From: Amycolatopsis thailandensis
GTDB lineage: Bacteria > Actinomycetota > Actinomycetes > Mycobacteriales > Pseudonocardiaceae
Assembly (NCBI RefSeq): GCF_002234405.1
Contig: NZ_NMQT01000028.1
Span: 1-56,195, forward strand
DNA: 56,195 nt
Reading direction: 5' to 3'
The notes beneath the pieces were generated by a model, which did not search any database, was not told the origin of the DNA, and saw only the letters and a list, made by a program, of their open reading frames with translations. Numbering within the stretch: the first letter of the stretch is position 1; the number at the start of each line of letters is the position of its first letter. Shown here piece after piece: positions 43,402-54,964 of the stretch. The translations under genes and the position numbers were made by a program.

Positions 43402-46314
43402 CTACTTCGTCTTCGTGGCCGTCGAGCGCGAAGCAGGCTTCTTCGCCGCGGTCGTCTTCGCAGCTGTTGTCTTCGACGCGGCGGTCTTGGTCGCGGCGGT
43501 CTTCTTGGCCGCGGTCGTCTTGGTGGCCGCCGTCTTCGACGCCGCCGGCTTCCGCGCCGGAGCCTTGCGCTTGGGCGCGGGGCCCTTCGCACGCTTCTCC
43601 GCCAGGAGTTCGGCACCACGCTCGGCGGTCAGCTCCTCGATGCTGTCCGACTTCCGCAGCGTCGCGTTGTACTCGCCATCGGTCACGTACGGACCGAAGC
43701 GGCCGTCCTTGACCACCATCGGCTTACCGGACACCGGGTCGTCGCCCAGTTCCTTGAGCGGCGGCTTCGCGGTCGCGGACCGGCCACGCTGCTTCGGCTC
43801 CGAGTAGATCTTCAGTGCCTCTTCGAGTGTGATCGAGAACAGCTGATCCTCGGTGGTCAGCGAACGCGAGTCCGTGCCCTTCTTCAGGTACGGCCCGTAG
43901 CGCCCGTTCTGCGCGGTGATCTCGTCGCCGGATTCCGGGTCCTTGCCGACCACGCGCGGCAGCGAAAGCAGCTTCAGCGCGTCTTCGAGGTTCATCGTCT
44001 CGATCGACATCGACTTGAACAGCGAACCCGTACGCGGCTTCGGCTGCTTCGCTTTGGCGGCCTTCTTCTGCGCGGCTGTCGCGCCTTCGGGCAGTGGCTC
44101 CGGCTCGGGCAGCAGCTCGGTGACGTACGGGCCGAAGCGGCCTTCCTTCGCCACGATCTCGTGCCCGCTGACCGGGTCCTTGCCGAGCACACGGCCTTCC
44201 TGCGGCGTCGCGAACAGCTTCTCCGCGATGGCCGGGGTCAGCTCGTCCGGCGGCAGGTCCTCGGGCAGGTTCGCCCGCTGCGACGTCCCGTCGACCTCGC
44301 GCTCGAGGTACGGGCCGTAGCGGCCGACGCGCACGACGACGGTGTGCCCGTCGGCGTCGCTGAACAGCGGGATCGAGTTGATCTCACGGGCGTCGATGTC
44401 CTCGACGCCCGAGCCGACCAGCTTCTTCAGCCCACCCAGACGGCCGACGGACCCGTCGACGCCCATGTCACCGCCGAAGTAGAACTTCGACAGCCACTGC
44501 GTCCGGTGCTCGGCACCGGCGGCGATGCGGTCGAGCTCGTCCTCCATGCCGGCGGTGAAGTCGTAGTCGACCAGCCGCTCGAAGTGCCGTTCCATCAGGC
44601 CGATCACGGCGAACGCGACCCAGGAGGGCACCAGCGCGGAACCCTTCTTCCACACGTAGCCGCGGTCCTGGATGGTCTTGATGATCGACGCGTACGTCGA
44701 CGGGCGGCCGATTCCCAGCTCTTCGAGTTTGCTGACCAGGCTCGGCTCCGAGTAGCGCGCCGGCGGCGACGTGGTGTGCCCGTCCGGGCTCAGGTCGGTC
44801 GCGGTCAGCGCCTGGTCCTTGACCAGCTGCGGGAGACGGCTCTGCTTGTCGTCCGCTTCGCCGCCGCTCTCGGTGTCGACGGCCTCGACGTATGCCTTGA
44901 GGAACCCGGCGAAGGTGATCGTGCGACCCGAAGAGGCGAAAGTGACCTCTTCGCCGCTGGTGGCGGTGCCGACGATGCGCACCGACATCGTGGTGCCCTT
45001 CGCGTCCGCCATCTGCGACGCGATCGTGCGCTGCCAGATCATCTCGTAAAGGCGGTACTCGTCGGTGTCCAGATCCTTCGCGACCTGGCCCGGCGTGCGG
45101 AAGACCTCGCCCGAGGGACGGATCGCCTCGTGGGCTTCCTGCGCGTTCTTCACCTTGCGGGTGTACTGGCGCGGCGACGGCGAGACGTATTCCTTGCCGT
45201 ACAGCTGCGTCGCCTGGCTGCGCGCCGCCGAGATCGCCGACTCCGACAGCGTCGTGGAGTCGGTACGCATATAGGTGATGTAACCGTTCTCGTACAGCTT
45301 CTGCGCGATCCGCATCGTGCGCTCGGAGGTGAACCGCAGCTTGCGGCCCGCTTCCTGCTGCAGGGTCGAGGTCATGAAGGGCGCGTACGGCTTGCGCGTG
45401 TACGGCTTCTCTTCGACGCTCGCGACCTTGAAGTCACGGTTCTTCAGCGCCTCGGCCAGCCGGACCGCGTCGGCCTCGGCCAGTACGCGGATCTCGTTGT
45501 TCGACGCTTTGAGCTGTCCGTCCGAGCCGAAGTCACGGCCGGTGGCCAGGCGCGCGCCGTCGACGGCGATCATCCTGGCCGGGAAGTTGCGCGGCGAGGC
45601 CTCGGCGCCGGCGTCCATCGTGGCGGAGATGTCCCAGTACGACGCCGAGGTGAAGCGCATGCGCTCGCGCTCCCGCTCGACCACGATCCGGGTCGCCACG
45701 GATTGCACGCGGCCTGCCGAAAGCTTCGGCATGACCTTCTTCCACAGCACGGGCGAGACCTCGTAGCCGTAGAGCCGGTCCAGGATGCGGCGGGTCTCCT
45801 GCGCGTCGACCAGGTCGCCGTCGAGCTCGCGGGTGCTGTCGGCCGCGGCGCGGATCGCCTGCTCGGTGACCTCGTGGAAGACCATCCGGCGCACCGGGAC
45901 CTTCGGCTTGAGGGTCTCCAGCAGATGCCACGCGATGGCCTCGCCCTCGCGGTCGGGGTCCGTGGCGAGGTAGAGCTCGTCGACGTCCTTCAGGAGGCCC
46001 TTCAGCTCGGTGACCTTGGACTTCTTGTCGGGTGTGACGACGTAGAGCGCCTTGAAGTCATTGTCGACGTCGACACCCAGCCGCGCCCACGACTCACCCT
46101 TGTACTGGGCGGGCACGTCCGCCGCGCCGCGGGGAAGGTCGCGGATGTGTCCGACCGAGGACTCCACGACGTAGTTACCGCCGAGGTACGGGGCGATCTT
46201 GCGGGCCTTGGTCGGCGACTCGACGATCACCAGCCGACGACGGCCGGCGCCGTCGTCCGACGCCGCGGTCTTCTTCGTCCGTGCTCCTGCCACGCTGTCC
46301 TGCTCTCCGCTCAT
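43402..46314 (-). CDS. topA: DNA topoisomerase I (type IA)
   Basis: Relaxes negative supercoils. 970 residues: TOPRIM opening (LVIVESPTKARKIAPYLG), LATDPDREGEAIAWH with metal-binding acids, LSAGRVQSVATR, and the catalytic Tyr in ITYMRTDSTTLS. Zinc fingers are absent, and four GRYGPY-type C-terminal repeats are followed by a long Lys/Ala/Thr-rich tail, as in mycobacterial and streptomycete TopA. ATG 46314 has AAGG upstream; the frame is open a little further but without family support. Confidence 0.96.
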   Translation of the reverse strand: MSGEQDSVAGARTKKTAASDDGAGRRRLVIVESPTKARKIAPYLGGNYVVESSVGHIRDLPRGAADVPAQYKGESWARLGVDVDNDFKALYVVTPDKKSKVTELKGLLKDVDELYLATDPDREGEAIAWHLLETLKPKVPVRRMVFHEVTEQAIRAAADSTRELDGDLVDAQETRRILDRLYGYEVSPVLWKKVMPKLSAGRVQSVATRIVVERERERMRFTSASYWDISATMDAGAEASPRNFPARMIAVDGARLATGRDFGSDGQLKASNNEIRVLAEADAVRLAEALKNRDFKVASVEEKPYTRKPYAPFMTSTLQQEAGRKLRFTSERTMRIAQKLYENGYITYMRTDSTTLSESAISAARSQATQLYGKEYVSPSPRQYTRKVKNAQEAHEAIRPSGEVFRTPGQVAKDLDTDEYRLYEMIWQRTIASQMADAKGTTMSVRIVGTATSGEEVTFASSGRTITFAGFLKAYVEAVDTESGGEADDKQSRLPQLVKDQALTATDLSPDGHTTSPPARYSEPSLVSKLEELGIGRPSTYASIIKTIQDRGYVWKKGSALVPSWVAFAVIGLMERHFERLVDYDFTAGMEDELDRIAAGAEHRTQWLSKFYFGGDMGVDGSVGRLGGLKKLVGSGVEDIDAREINSIPLFSDADGHTVVVRVGRYGPYLEREVDGTSQRANLPEDLPPDELTPAIAEKLFATPQEGRVLGKDPVSGHEIVAKEGRFGPYVTELLPEPEPLPEGATAAQKKAAKAKQPKPRTGSLFKSMSIETMNLEDALKLLSLPRVVGKDPESGDEITAQNGRYGPYLKKGTDSRSLTTEDQLFSITLEEALKIYSEPKQRGRSATAKPPLKELGDDPVSGKPMVVKDGRFGPYVTDGEYNATLRKSDSIEELTAERGAELLAEKRAKGPAPKRKAPARKPAASKTAATKTTAAKKTAATKTAASKTTAAKTTAAKKPASRSTATKTK

Positions 46315-46583
46315 CTTCGGCGCCTTCGCGCCGCCTCTCGACCCGTCAGTGTGCACGCTCGCGCCGTCCGGACCCCGGCTAGGTGGCGCAACACGCCGCC
46401 GATCGTGTGTCCAGCGCATCGCCGCTGACCTCGTCGATGTTTCCTTTCAACACCTAGCACGTGATGTCGGACACGTCCGCCTGGGGTCCCGCGTGACGGG
46501 GTGAACACCCTCCGTTCGACGGTGGTGACACCGTGCCCGCCAACGCTTCACTTGATACCCACGCCGACCCGAAAGGACTCCAC

Positions 46584-47396
46584 GTGACTCGACGACTCCT
46601 CGGCACGCTGTTCGCCATGCTGACCGCATCCGCCCTGGTCGGAGTTACCCCCGCCGAGGCGGCGACGACCACCTTCGCCGGCACCGTGGCGTTGTCGAAC
46701 TGCTCCGGGTCGGTGGTCAAGCCGCCCGAGGCGAGCCTCGACGACCCGGCCCTCGTCCTTTCGAACGGGCATTGCCTGCAAGAAGGCTTCCCGGACCCGG
46801 GAGAAGTAATCGTCGACAAGTCTTCATCACGGACCTTCAGCCTGCTGTCCAAGGACGGCCGCTCGTCACTGGGCACGCTCAAGGCGAAGAAGCTGCTTTA
46901 CGCGACGATGACCGACACGGATGTCTCGCTCTACCAGCTCAACACCAGCTACGCCAAGATCCAGTCGACCTACGGTATCGCCCCGCTGACGCTCTCGCCG
47001 ACCCGTCCGTCGGCCGGTGTCGCGATGGACGTGGTCTCCGGGTACTGGAAGAAGATCTACTCGTGCAACATCGACGGCTTCGTCCATGAGCTGCGCGAGG
47101 CGAACTGGGTCTGGAAGGACTCGATCCGGTACACCCCGGCGTGCAAGACGATCGGCGGGACCTCGGGGTCGCCGATCATCGAGACCTCGACCGGGAAGGT
47201 CGTCGGCGTCAACAACACCGGCAACGAAAGCGGCCAGCGGTGCACGATGAACAACCCGTGCGAGGTCGACGCCGCCGGGAAGGTGACGGTGCGGAAGGGC
47301 ATCAACTACGGGGAACAGACCTATCAGCTGACCTCCTGCCTCAAGCACAGTGAACTGGACCTGGCGAACCCGGACTGCAAGGCGCCGAAGCCCTGA
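46584..47396 (+). CDS. Secreted trypsin-like serine protease
   Basis: 270 residues with a signal peptide (TRRLLGTLFAMLTASALVG...AEA). The triad is visible: His in LSNGHCL, Asp in MTDTDVSLYQL and Ser in GGTSGSPII. Cys residues near both ends could form disulfides. AAAGGAC precedes GTG 46584, which fits better than the open frame 17 codons earlier. It is divergent from topA over a 269-base region in which I see no other gene. Confidence 0.87.
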   Translation: MTRRLLGTLFAMLTASALVGVTPAEAATTTFAGTVALSNCSGSVVKPPEASLDDPALVLSNGHCLQEGFPDPGEVIVDKSSSRTFSLLSKDGRSSLGTLKAKKLLYATMTDTDVSLYQLNTSYAKIQSTYGIAPLTLSPTRPSAGVAMDVVSGYWKKIYSCNIDGFVHELREANWVWKDSIRYTPACKTIGGTSGSPIIETSTGKVVGVNNTGNESGQRCTMNNPCEVDAAGKVTVRKGINYGEQTYQLTSCLKHSELDLANPDCKAPKP

Positions 47397-47462
47397 CCCT
47401 TGCGCGGGTCGCGAGTGGCGATTCGATTCGGAGCTGACCGTCACCTCCGGTCGAGCGGTCTC

Positions 47463-47631
47463 GCGTGATCAGATGGACGACACAGGTGATCGAATGGACG
47501 ACACGCGTGACGGGACGGACGGCACGCGACGGGCCCCCGCGGTGAGCGTGTCGTCCAGCCAGTCACGCGTGCCGTCCGTCTGATCACACGTGCCGTCCGT
47601 CTGCTCACACGTGCCGTCCACTCAGTCACGT
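47463..47631. repeat. Convergent array of seven 21-base repeats
   Basis: Three direct units (47463-47483, 47484-47504, 47505-47525) have the form NNGTGANNNNNNGGACGRCAC. After a 22-base centre, four inverted units follow (47548-47568, 47569-47589, 47590-47610, 47611-47631). The units are contiguous, without spacers. The GTGA and GGACG(A/G)CAC ends are constant and the middle varies. Confidence 0.85.
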
Positions 47632-47717
47632 GAGGCCGCAGCCGCGCGGGGGTCGTGAGTGGCGATTCGGGTTAGAGCGGACCGGCACTTACCTACCTAT
47701 GCCTGACCTGCGCGAGG

Positions 47718-47756
47718 GTGGAGGATTTGGGACGTTCAACGTCCCAAATCCTCCAC
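47718..47756. terminator. Palindrome before the WhiA-like gene end
   Basis: 19-base perfect arms separated by one base (47718-47736, 47738-47756), with GCGAG/CTCGC flanks extending it. It is AT-richer in the centre (GGATTTGGG) than surrounding sequence. It lies between the convergent protease and WhiA-like genes. Confidence 0.7.
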
Positions 47757-47839
47757 ACTCGCCAGCTGCACCAGCGGGCAGGCAAAAACGAGTCCGCCAG
47801 AACACGAATCGCCTCTCACGACCCAAGCGATCATGACGT

Positions 47840-48451
47840 TCAAACGGCGCGCACCACCGGCACCAGGCTGGGCCAGGCGGGCTCGGCTCCCGCCGGCGCG
47901 TCCCCGATCAGCTCAAGGACGTGCGCGAGCCGCCTCCGCCCGGTGACCCGGAGCAGCGCTTCTTCACCCTTCTGAACCTTCGCCGGGACGCCGAGCTGGG
48001 CCAGCGCCTTGATCAGCCGCTCATGCGTCTCCGGCACCTCCGGATCGAGCGCGAGCAGGTAGCCGTTGCCCTGGGGGCTGCCCGCCGCCAGCGCCCACAT
48101 CCTCAACATGGCCCCGTCGAGCCGGAACCCGTCCGGCAGGACCTTCTCTTCACCACGACCCCAGCGCTGCTCGAGCGGCAGCAGATCGACCCGGAACGGC
48201 GTTCTCACCAGTGGCCGCCCGCATTGGGCGGCCGAGACCTGCGCCTGGACGCCGCGCCGACGACATTCCCTGGCGAGGGCACCCGCCCGCCAAGGCTCGT
48301 CGACCACGGCGGACAGCCGTGCCGCCGTCCGCCCGAAGCCCGTCATCCGCCCGGGCCCGCACAGCACTCCGGCGAGGTCGGCGAGCCCCGGCCCGCTCGC
48401 CTCCGCCGAGAAGAGCGAGATCGTCCCGTCCACCCGGACAGAATAGAACAC
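47840..48451 (-). CDS. WhiA-like LAGLIDADG-fold protein without a C-terminal HTH
   Basis: 203 residues, GTG start. Two successive segments show the WhiA core pattern: LAGVLCGPGRMTG ... ALARECRRRGVQAQV and MLRMWALAAGSPQGNGYLLAL ... LAQLGVPAKV ... LLRVTGRRRLAHVLELIG. This corresponds to the two lobes of the LAGLIDADG-like half of WhiA. The protein ends where the WhiA helix-turn-helix would begin. The match is from pattern only, so moderate confidence. It occupies the position next to topA held by Rv3647c in M. tuberculosis; whether the two are orthologous would need an alignment. Confidence 0.5.
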   Translation of the reverse strand: MFYSVRVDGTISLFSAEASGPGLADLAGVLCGPGRMTGFGRTAARLSAVVDEPWRAGALARECRRRGVQAQVSAAQCGRPLVRTPFRVDLLPLEQRWGRGEEKVLPDGFRLDGAMLRMWALAAGSPQGNGYLLALDPEVPETHERLIKALAQLGVPAKVQKGEEALLRVTGRRRLAHVLELIGDAPAGAEPAWPSLVPVVRAV

Positions 48452-48485
48452 AAGTTCGAGTCATGGCCAGTGATAGCGCGGTGAC

Positions 48486-49070
48486 TCAGCGCGGTTGCTT
48501 GACCAAATCCTGGCAAACCGGGATCCGGCTGCTCGCCGAAGCGAGCTGAGGCACGTCGTTAAGGCCCCTGAGAAGGTCGAGGCGGTCGAGTTCGTCGAGA
48601 GAGGTCCTCGCGTCGCGAAGTGCCGTTTTCGTCGCCTCGGAGTCGGCTGAGGAGTCGAGACGGCGGCGGACGTCGTCGGCGCGGGCCCGGATGCCGTCGA
48701 GCTGGGCGACGGCGGACGTGCGCGAGGTGTCCCCGCCGGAGACCGGGGCCGGACCGAGGTTCACGAGCGCGGCGGAAGTCCGCTTCAGCCCTTCGGAGAC
48801 CGAAGCCATCAGGTCACCGGAGGTCCGGGAGGCCTGCTGCGGCGTGCTCGGGTCGACGCTGGGCAAGGCCGCCAGCGTCCGTACGAGGCCACCCGCCGCG
48901 TCGCAGTACCCCTCCGCCCAGGCGGAGGCGGGGTCGGCCTCCGACGCGCTGACCGTCGCGAGACCTTCTTGTCTGGCGTGGGAAGTCACCGCGGGCTGCT
49001 GCCCGCACCCGGCGAGGCCGAGCCCGATACCTGTTGCTAGCGCGGCAAGGACGGTGAACCGCGGCCGCAC
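48486..49070 (-). CDS. Lipoprotein of unknown function
   Basis: 194 residues with a lipobox (GLGLAGCGQ) at about residue 22. The mature part is mostly helical and Ser/Ala-rich, with two conserved Cys residues (EGYCDAAGG, PVCQDL). Paralogous in plan to the next gene, with Cys at comparable positions, so the pair may have arisen by duplication. Confidence 0.75.
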   Translation of the reverse strand: MRPRFTVLAALATGIGLGLAGCGQQPAVTSHARQEGLATVSASEADPASAWAEGYCDAAGGLVRTLAALPSVDPSTPQQASRTSGDLMASVSEGLKRTSAALVNLGPAPVSGGDTSRTSAVAQLDGIRARADDVRRRLDSSADSEATKTALRDARTSLDELDRLDLLRGLNDVPQLASASSRIPVCQDLVKQPR

Positions 49071-49173
49071 GAAAACACCTCCCGGACTCCACGACTTCCC
49101 AGCTGGCCCCCGACGGTACCGATACCGGTGGGCAATGCAAATCGCCGGGCGATCAAGACGACGAAAAGAATGG

Positions 49174-49728
49174 TCAGGAGGGCAACTTCTTGCAGTTCGG
49201 GGCCTGCTCGGCCAAGGCCTTGAGCGAAGCGTTCGTTTCCAGCTGCTGGAACGGGTCCGGCATGTCGTTGATGTCGGACCCGATTTGCCGGAACGCGATC
49301 GCGGCCTCCGCCGTGGCCTTCTTGTCGTCCTTGGGCGCGGCGTCCAGTTTCGCCTTCGCCGCGACGACCTGGTCCCGGATCGGCGTCAGCGCGTCGACGA
49401 TGCTTTTGCGCGCGCTCTCGGCTTCCGCGCTCGGCGCTTGACCGAGCCCTTTCAAACCGGTGACGGCGTTGTCGAAACCGGGCGCGAACACGCCGAAGGC
49501 CTCGTCCATCGCGTTGCGGGCGTTCGCGGGATCGTCCTGCTCGAAGTCGGGCATCCTGAAATCGCCGATCTTGGCGAAGTCGATCAGCGAACCACAGAAG
49601 CCGTCCATCCAAGAGCCGCCCGCCGCGGGAGCGGAAGAAGGAGAAGGCGGGGCGACGGCGGCCGGTTCGGCGCCATTGCAGCCCGCCAGCAGGAATACGG
49701 CGGCGAACAGGATGATCGAACGCCTCAT
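49174..49728 (-). CDS. Lipoprotein of unknown function (related to neighbour)
   Basis: 184 residues with lipobox FLLAGCNG. The mature sequence begins with a Pro/Ala/Ser linker, then GFCGSLIDF, helical segments and a terminal NCKKLPS. ATG 49728 gives a short positive N-region; the longer open frame upstream lacks support. It lies about 100 bases from its relative and on the same strand. Confidence 0.75.
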   Translation of the reverse strand: MRRSIILFAAVFLLAGCNGAEPAAVAPPSPSSAPAAGGSWMDGFCGSLIDFAKIGDFRMPDFEQDDPANARNAMDEAFGVFAPGFDNAVTGLKGLGQAPSAEAESARKSIVDALTPIRDQVVAAKAKLDAAPKDDKKATAEAAIAFRQIGSDINDMPDPFQQLETNASLKALAEQAPNCKKLPS

Positions 49729-49788
49729 GGCGGGGCTCCCCGGATCAGGATCAGCGTGACGCGCAGAGATTAGCCTGCCCGGACACGG

Positions 49789-49823
49789 CACCGGGCCCGC
49801 CACGAAAGGTGGCGGGCCCGGTG
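49789..49823. terminator. Strong hairpin after the pyrophosphatase gene
   Basis: Perfect 15-base stem (49789-49803, 49809-49823) with a GAAAG loop, 19 bases past the hppA stop. Confidence 0.85.
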
Positions 49824-49841
49824 GGTACTGCTTTTACGGTG

Positions 49842-52136
<2,295 letters not shown>

Positions 52137-52457
52137 TCGTCCTCCTGGAGACGTCGCCGTTGGCCAACGAGCGATCCGCCGATGGAACCGGCGTGTCGTG
52201 CGCTGGCATGGGGATCTGTATCGAAGGTCACGCTAGTCGCACTGCAAGGTACGTCTCACATGACGCTCGCCACAGACGGTGTGGATTGCGGGAGTGTATT
52301 GGTAGTGGGATGGCGGGCGGCAAGCCGTCCCTGCCACCGCACGTTCCGTAACCTTGTGAGTCTGATCACTTTATCGATCATCTGGGCCCCCTCCCGGCGT
52401 CCGTTCTCCTCCGGCGGCGGCCCGTTTCTGTCGGTGCGCTGTGCGAAGCTTCCGGAC
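52137..52457. other. Intergenic region between hppA and the helicase gene
   Basis: 321 bases between divergent genes, presumably holding both promoters. Apart from AGGAGG for hppA I see no certain promoter, hairpin or small gene; several short TGATCA-like sequences near 52360-52375 are not convincing. Confidence 0.4.
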
Positions 52458-54938
52458 GTGGACGGCACGGCGGAATCCGGTAAGGGGCGGCGGCTTCTCG
52501 ACCGCGCGACGGCGGGAATCCCGGCTTCGCTGTACCCGGTCACCCATGTGGCCGAGCTGCCCGCTCGCGCGGCGGATTCGGTGGACTGGCCAGCGTGGAC
52601 GGCGGCCGAAGTCGTCGAGGCGCTGAAGGCGGGCGGCGTCGACGCGCCGTGGCGGCATCAGGCGGAAGCCGCGTCGCTGGCGCGCGAAGGCAAGCACGTC
52701 GTGATCTCCACCGGGACGGCGTCGGGCAAGTCGCTCGCGTACCAGTTGCCGGTGCTGTCCGCGCTGATCGAGGACGAGCGTGCGTCGGCGCTGTACCTGT
52801 CGCCGACCAAGGCGCTCGGCGCCGATCAGTTGCGTTCCGTGTCCTCTTTGGACATCAAGAAGGTGCGGGCGGCGTCGTACGACGGCGATACTCCGCTGGA
52901 GGAGCGGGACTGGGTCCGCGCGCACGCGAACTGGGTGTTCACGAACCCGGACATGCTGCATCGCGGGATCCTCTCGTCGCACGCGCGCTGGTCCCGGTTC
53001 TTCCGGCGGCTCTCGTTCGTCGTGGTCGACGAATGCCACAGTTATCGCGGGGTCTTCGGTTCGCACGTCGCGTTGCTGCTGCGCAGGCTGCGAAGGGTCG
53101 CGGCGTACTACGGCGCTTCGCCGGTCTTCGTTCTCGCGTCGGCGACGACGGCGGATCCGGCGGCGTTCGCTTCGAAGCTCTCCGGGCAGGAGTGCGTCCC
53201 GGTCACCGAGGACGGCTCGCCGCGCGGCGCCCGCACGGTCGCACTGTGGGAACCCCCGCTGTTGTCGGAACTTTCGGGCGAGAACGGGGCACCGGTACGA
53301 AGATCGGCCGGCGCGGAGGCTTCGCGGATCCTCGCCGAACTGGTCATCGAGGGTGCCCGCTCGCTGGCGTTCGTCCGTTCGCGTCGAGGCGCGGAGCTGA
53401 CGGCGCTGGGCGCACGGCGAATTCTGTCCGAAGTGGACGGTGCCCTGGCGGAATCGGTCGCCGCGTACCGCTCCGGGTACCTGCCGGAGGAGCGGCGCGC
53501 CCTCGAAGCGGCCTTGCTTTCCGGGCGGCTGCTCGGCGTGGCGACGACGAACGCGCTCGAACTCGGCGTCGACATCGCCGGGCTGGACGCGGTGGTGCTG
53601 GCCGGTTATCCGGGAACGCTCGCGTCGTTCTGGCAGCAGGCGGGCCGGGCCGGGCGCGCGGGGGACGCGGCACTGGTCGTCTTCGTGGCCCGCGACGATC
53701 CGCTGGACACCTATCTCGTGCACCATCCGGCCGCGATCCTGGACAGGCCGGTGGAAGCCGCCGTCCTCGACCCGTCGAACCCGTATGTGCTCGGGCCGCA
53801 GCTGGCCTGCGCCATCGCCGAACTCCCACTGACCGAACCCGAGGTCGCGGCCTTCGGCGGTGAAGCGGCGCGTGGGGTGCTCGCCGATCTGGTCAAGGAG
53901 AAGATCATCCGGCGCCGCACGAGCGGCTGGTACTGGACTTCGCGCGACCGGCCGCACGCCGAGGTCGGCATCCGCGGTTCGGGCGGCGAGCAGATAGCGG
54001 TGGTGGAGGCCGATTCCGGCCGGATGCTCGGCACCGTCGATCCGGGTTCCGCCTGCTACGCGGTGCATCCCGGCGCGGTGTACCTCCACCAGGGTTCGTC
54101 CTATGTGGTCGACGAACTCGATCTGGAGACCGGGCTCGCCCTGGTGCACGCGGAGGATCCGGACTGGACCACGTCACCGCGCGAGATCGTCGACATCAGC
54201 GTGCTGCGCACCGAAGAGACTCAGGTGCACGGCGGGATCACGGTGAACCTCGGCGAGGTGTCGGTGAGTTCGCAAGTGGTCGGCTACTTGCGGAGACGGC
54301 CTTCCGGTGAAGTGCTGGACCAGACTCCGCTCGATCTGCCGGAGCAGAGCCTGCACACCCGCGCCGTCTGGTACACGATCTCGGCGGAGCTGCTCGGCTC
54401 TTCCGATGGCCTGTCTTCCGATGGCATGGCGGGGACCGGGGGCCATCGGGCGGGGACCGAAGTACTGGAGCCGGTGGGGACCGGAGGCTCCAGGGTGGGG
54501 ACCGAGGATCTTGGCGGAGCACCGGGGACGAGCGCCGAGTTGGATCCGGCGCGCGTCCCCGGTGCCCTGCATGCCGCCGAGCACGCGGCGATCGGCCTGC
54601 TACCGCTGTTCGCTACTTGCGACCGCTGGGACATTGGCGGGGTGTCTACCGCGTGGCACGAGGACACCGGGGAGGCGACGGTGTTCGTGCACGATGGCCA
54701 TCCCGGGGGTGCGGGATTCGCCGATCGCGGGTTTGCCGCAATTGTCCCTTGGCTGGCCGCAACGCGGGAGGCGATCGTTTCCTGCGAATGCCCGGCCGGC
54801 TGCCCGTCCTGCGTCCAGTCGCCGAAGTGCGGGAACGGCAACGATCCGCTGGACAAGGCGGGGGCAGTGGCCGTTCTGGACACCGTGCTCGGGGCGTTGC
54901 GTCAACACGGGTCCCGGTCAGGCCACTCGGAGCTTTGA
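52458..54938 (+). CDS. DECH-box helicase with C-terminal four-cysteine DUF1998 domain
   Basis: 826 residues. Walker A STGTASGKSLAYQLP, DECH box VVDECHSYRG, motif III SATTADP, and motif VI QQAGRAGRAG define an SF2 helicase; the C-terminal domain has CECPAGCPSCVQSPKCG, as in the MrfA/helicase-secretion-neighbourhood family. A stretch at 54405-54560 with repeated GGGGACCG-type units encodes a Gly/Thr/Ser-rich insertion between domains. GTG 52458 was preferred; other GTG codons lie shortly before it. A role in DNA repair, as for MrfA, is likely. Confidence 0.9.
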   Translation: MDGTAESGKGRRLLDRATAGIPASLYPVTHVAELPARAADSVDWPAWTAAEVVEALKAGGVDAPWRHQAEAASLAREGKHVVISTGTASGKSLAYQLPVLSALIEDERASALYLSPTKALGADQLRSVSSLDIKKVRAASYDGDTPLEERDWVRAHANWVFTNPDMLHRGILSSHARWSRFFRRLSFVVVDECHSYRGVFGSHVALLLRRLRRVAAYYGASPVFVLASATTADPAAFASKLSGQECVPVTEDGSPRGARTVALWEPPLLSELSGENGAPVRRSAGAEASRILAELVIEGARSLAFVRSRRGAELTALGARRILSEVDGALAESVAAYRSGYLPEERRALEAALLSGRLLGVATTNALELGVDIAGLDAVVLAGYPGTLASFWQQAGRAGRAGDAALVVFVARDDPLDTYLVHHPAAILDRPVEAAVLDPSNPYVLGPQLACAIAELPLTEPEVAAFGGEAARGVLADLVKEKIIRRRTSGWYWTSRDRPHAEVGIRGSGGEQIAVVEADSGRMLGTVDPGSACYAVHPGAVYLHQGSSYVVDELDLETGLALVHAEDPDWTTSPREIVDISVLRTEETQVHGGITVNLGEVSVSSQVVGYLRRRPSGEVLDQTPLDLPEQSLHTRAVWYTISAELLGSSDGLSSDGMAGTGGHRAGTEVLEPVGTGGSRVGTEDLGGAPGTSAELDPARVPGALHAAEHAAIGLLPLFATCDRWDIGGVSTAWHEDTGEATVFVHDGHPGGAGFADRGFAAIVPWLAATREAIVSCECPAGCPSCVQSPKCGNGNDPLDKAGAVAVLDTVLGALRQHGSRSGHSEL

Positions 54939-54964
54939 AATTGTGGGTTGGGCTCGTGGGTCGA

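Larger units (their letters stand above)
47402..47822. repeat. Three copies of an 18-base GTCGTGAGTGGCGATTCG repeat
   Basis: Copies at 47408-47425 (one mismatch), 47652-47669 (exact) and, inverted, 47805-47822 (one mismatch). The first two are part of longer similar stretches (47402-47440 and 47644-47684) that flank the 21-base array. The whole gap 47397-47839 holds no supported gene. Confidence 0.75.

Noticed and set aside
47463..47631. Possible CRISPR array
   Set aside because: Units are 21 bases, contiguous without spacers, and change orientation in the middle; no cas genes are in the window.
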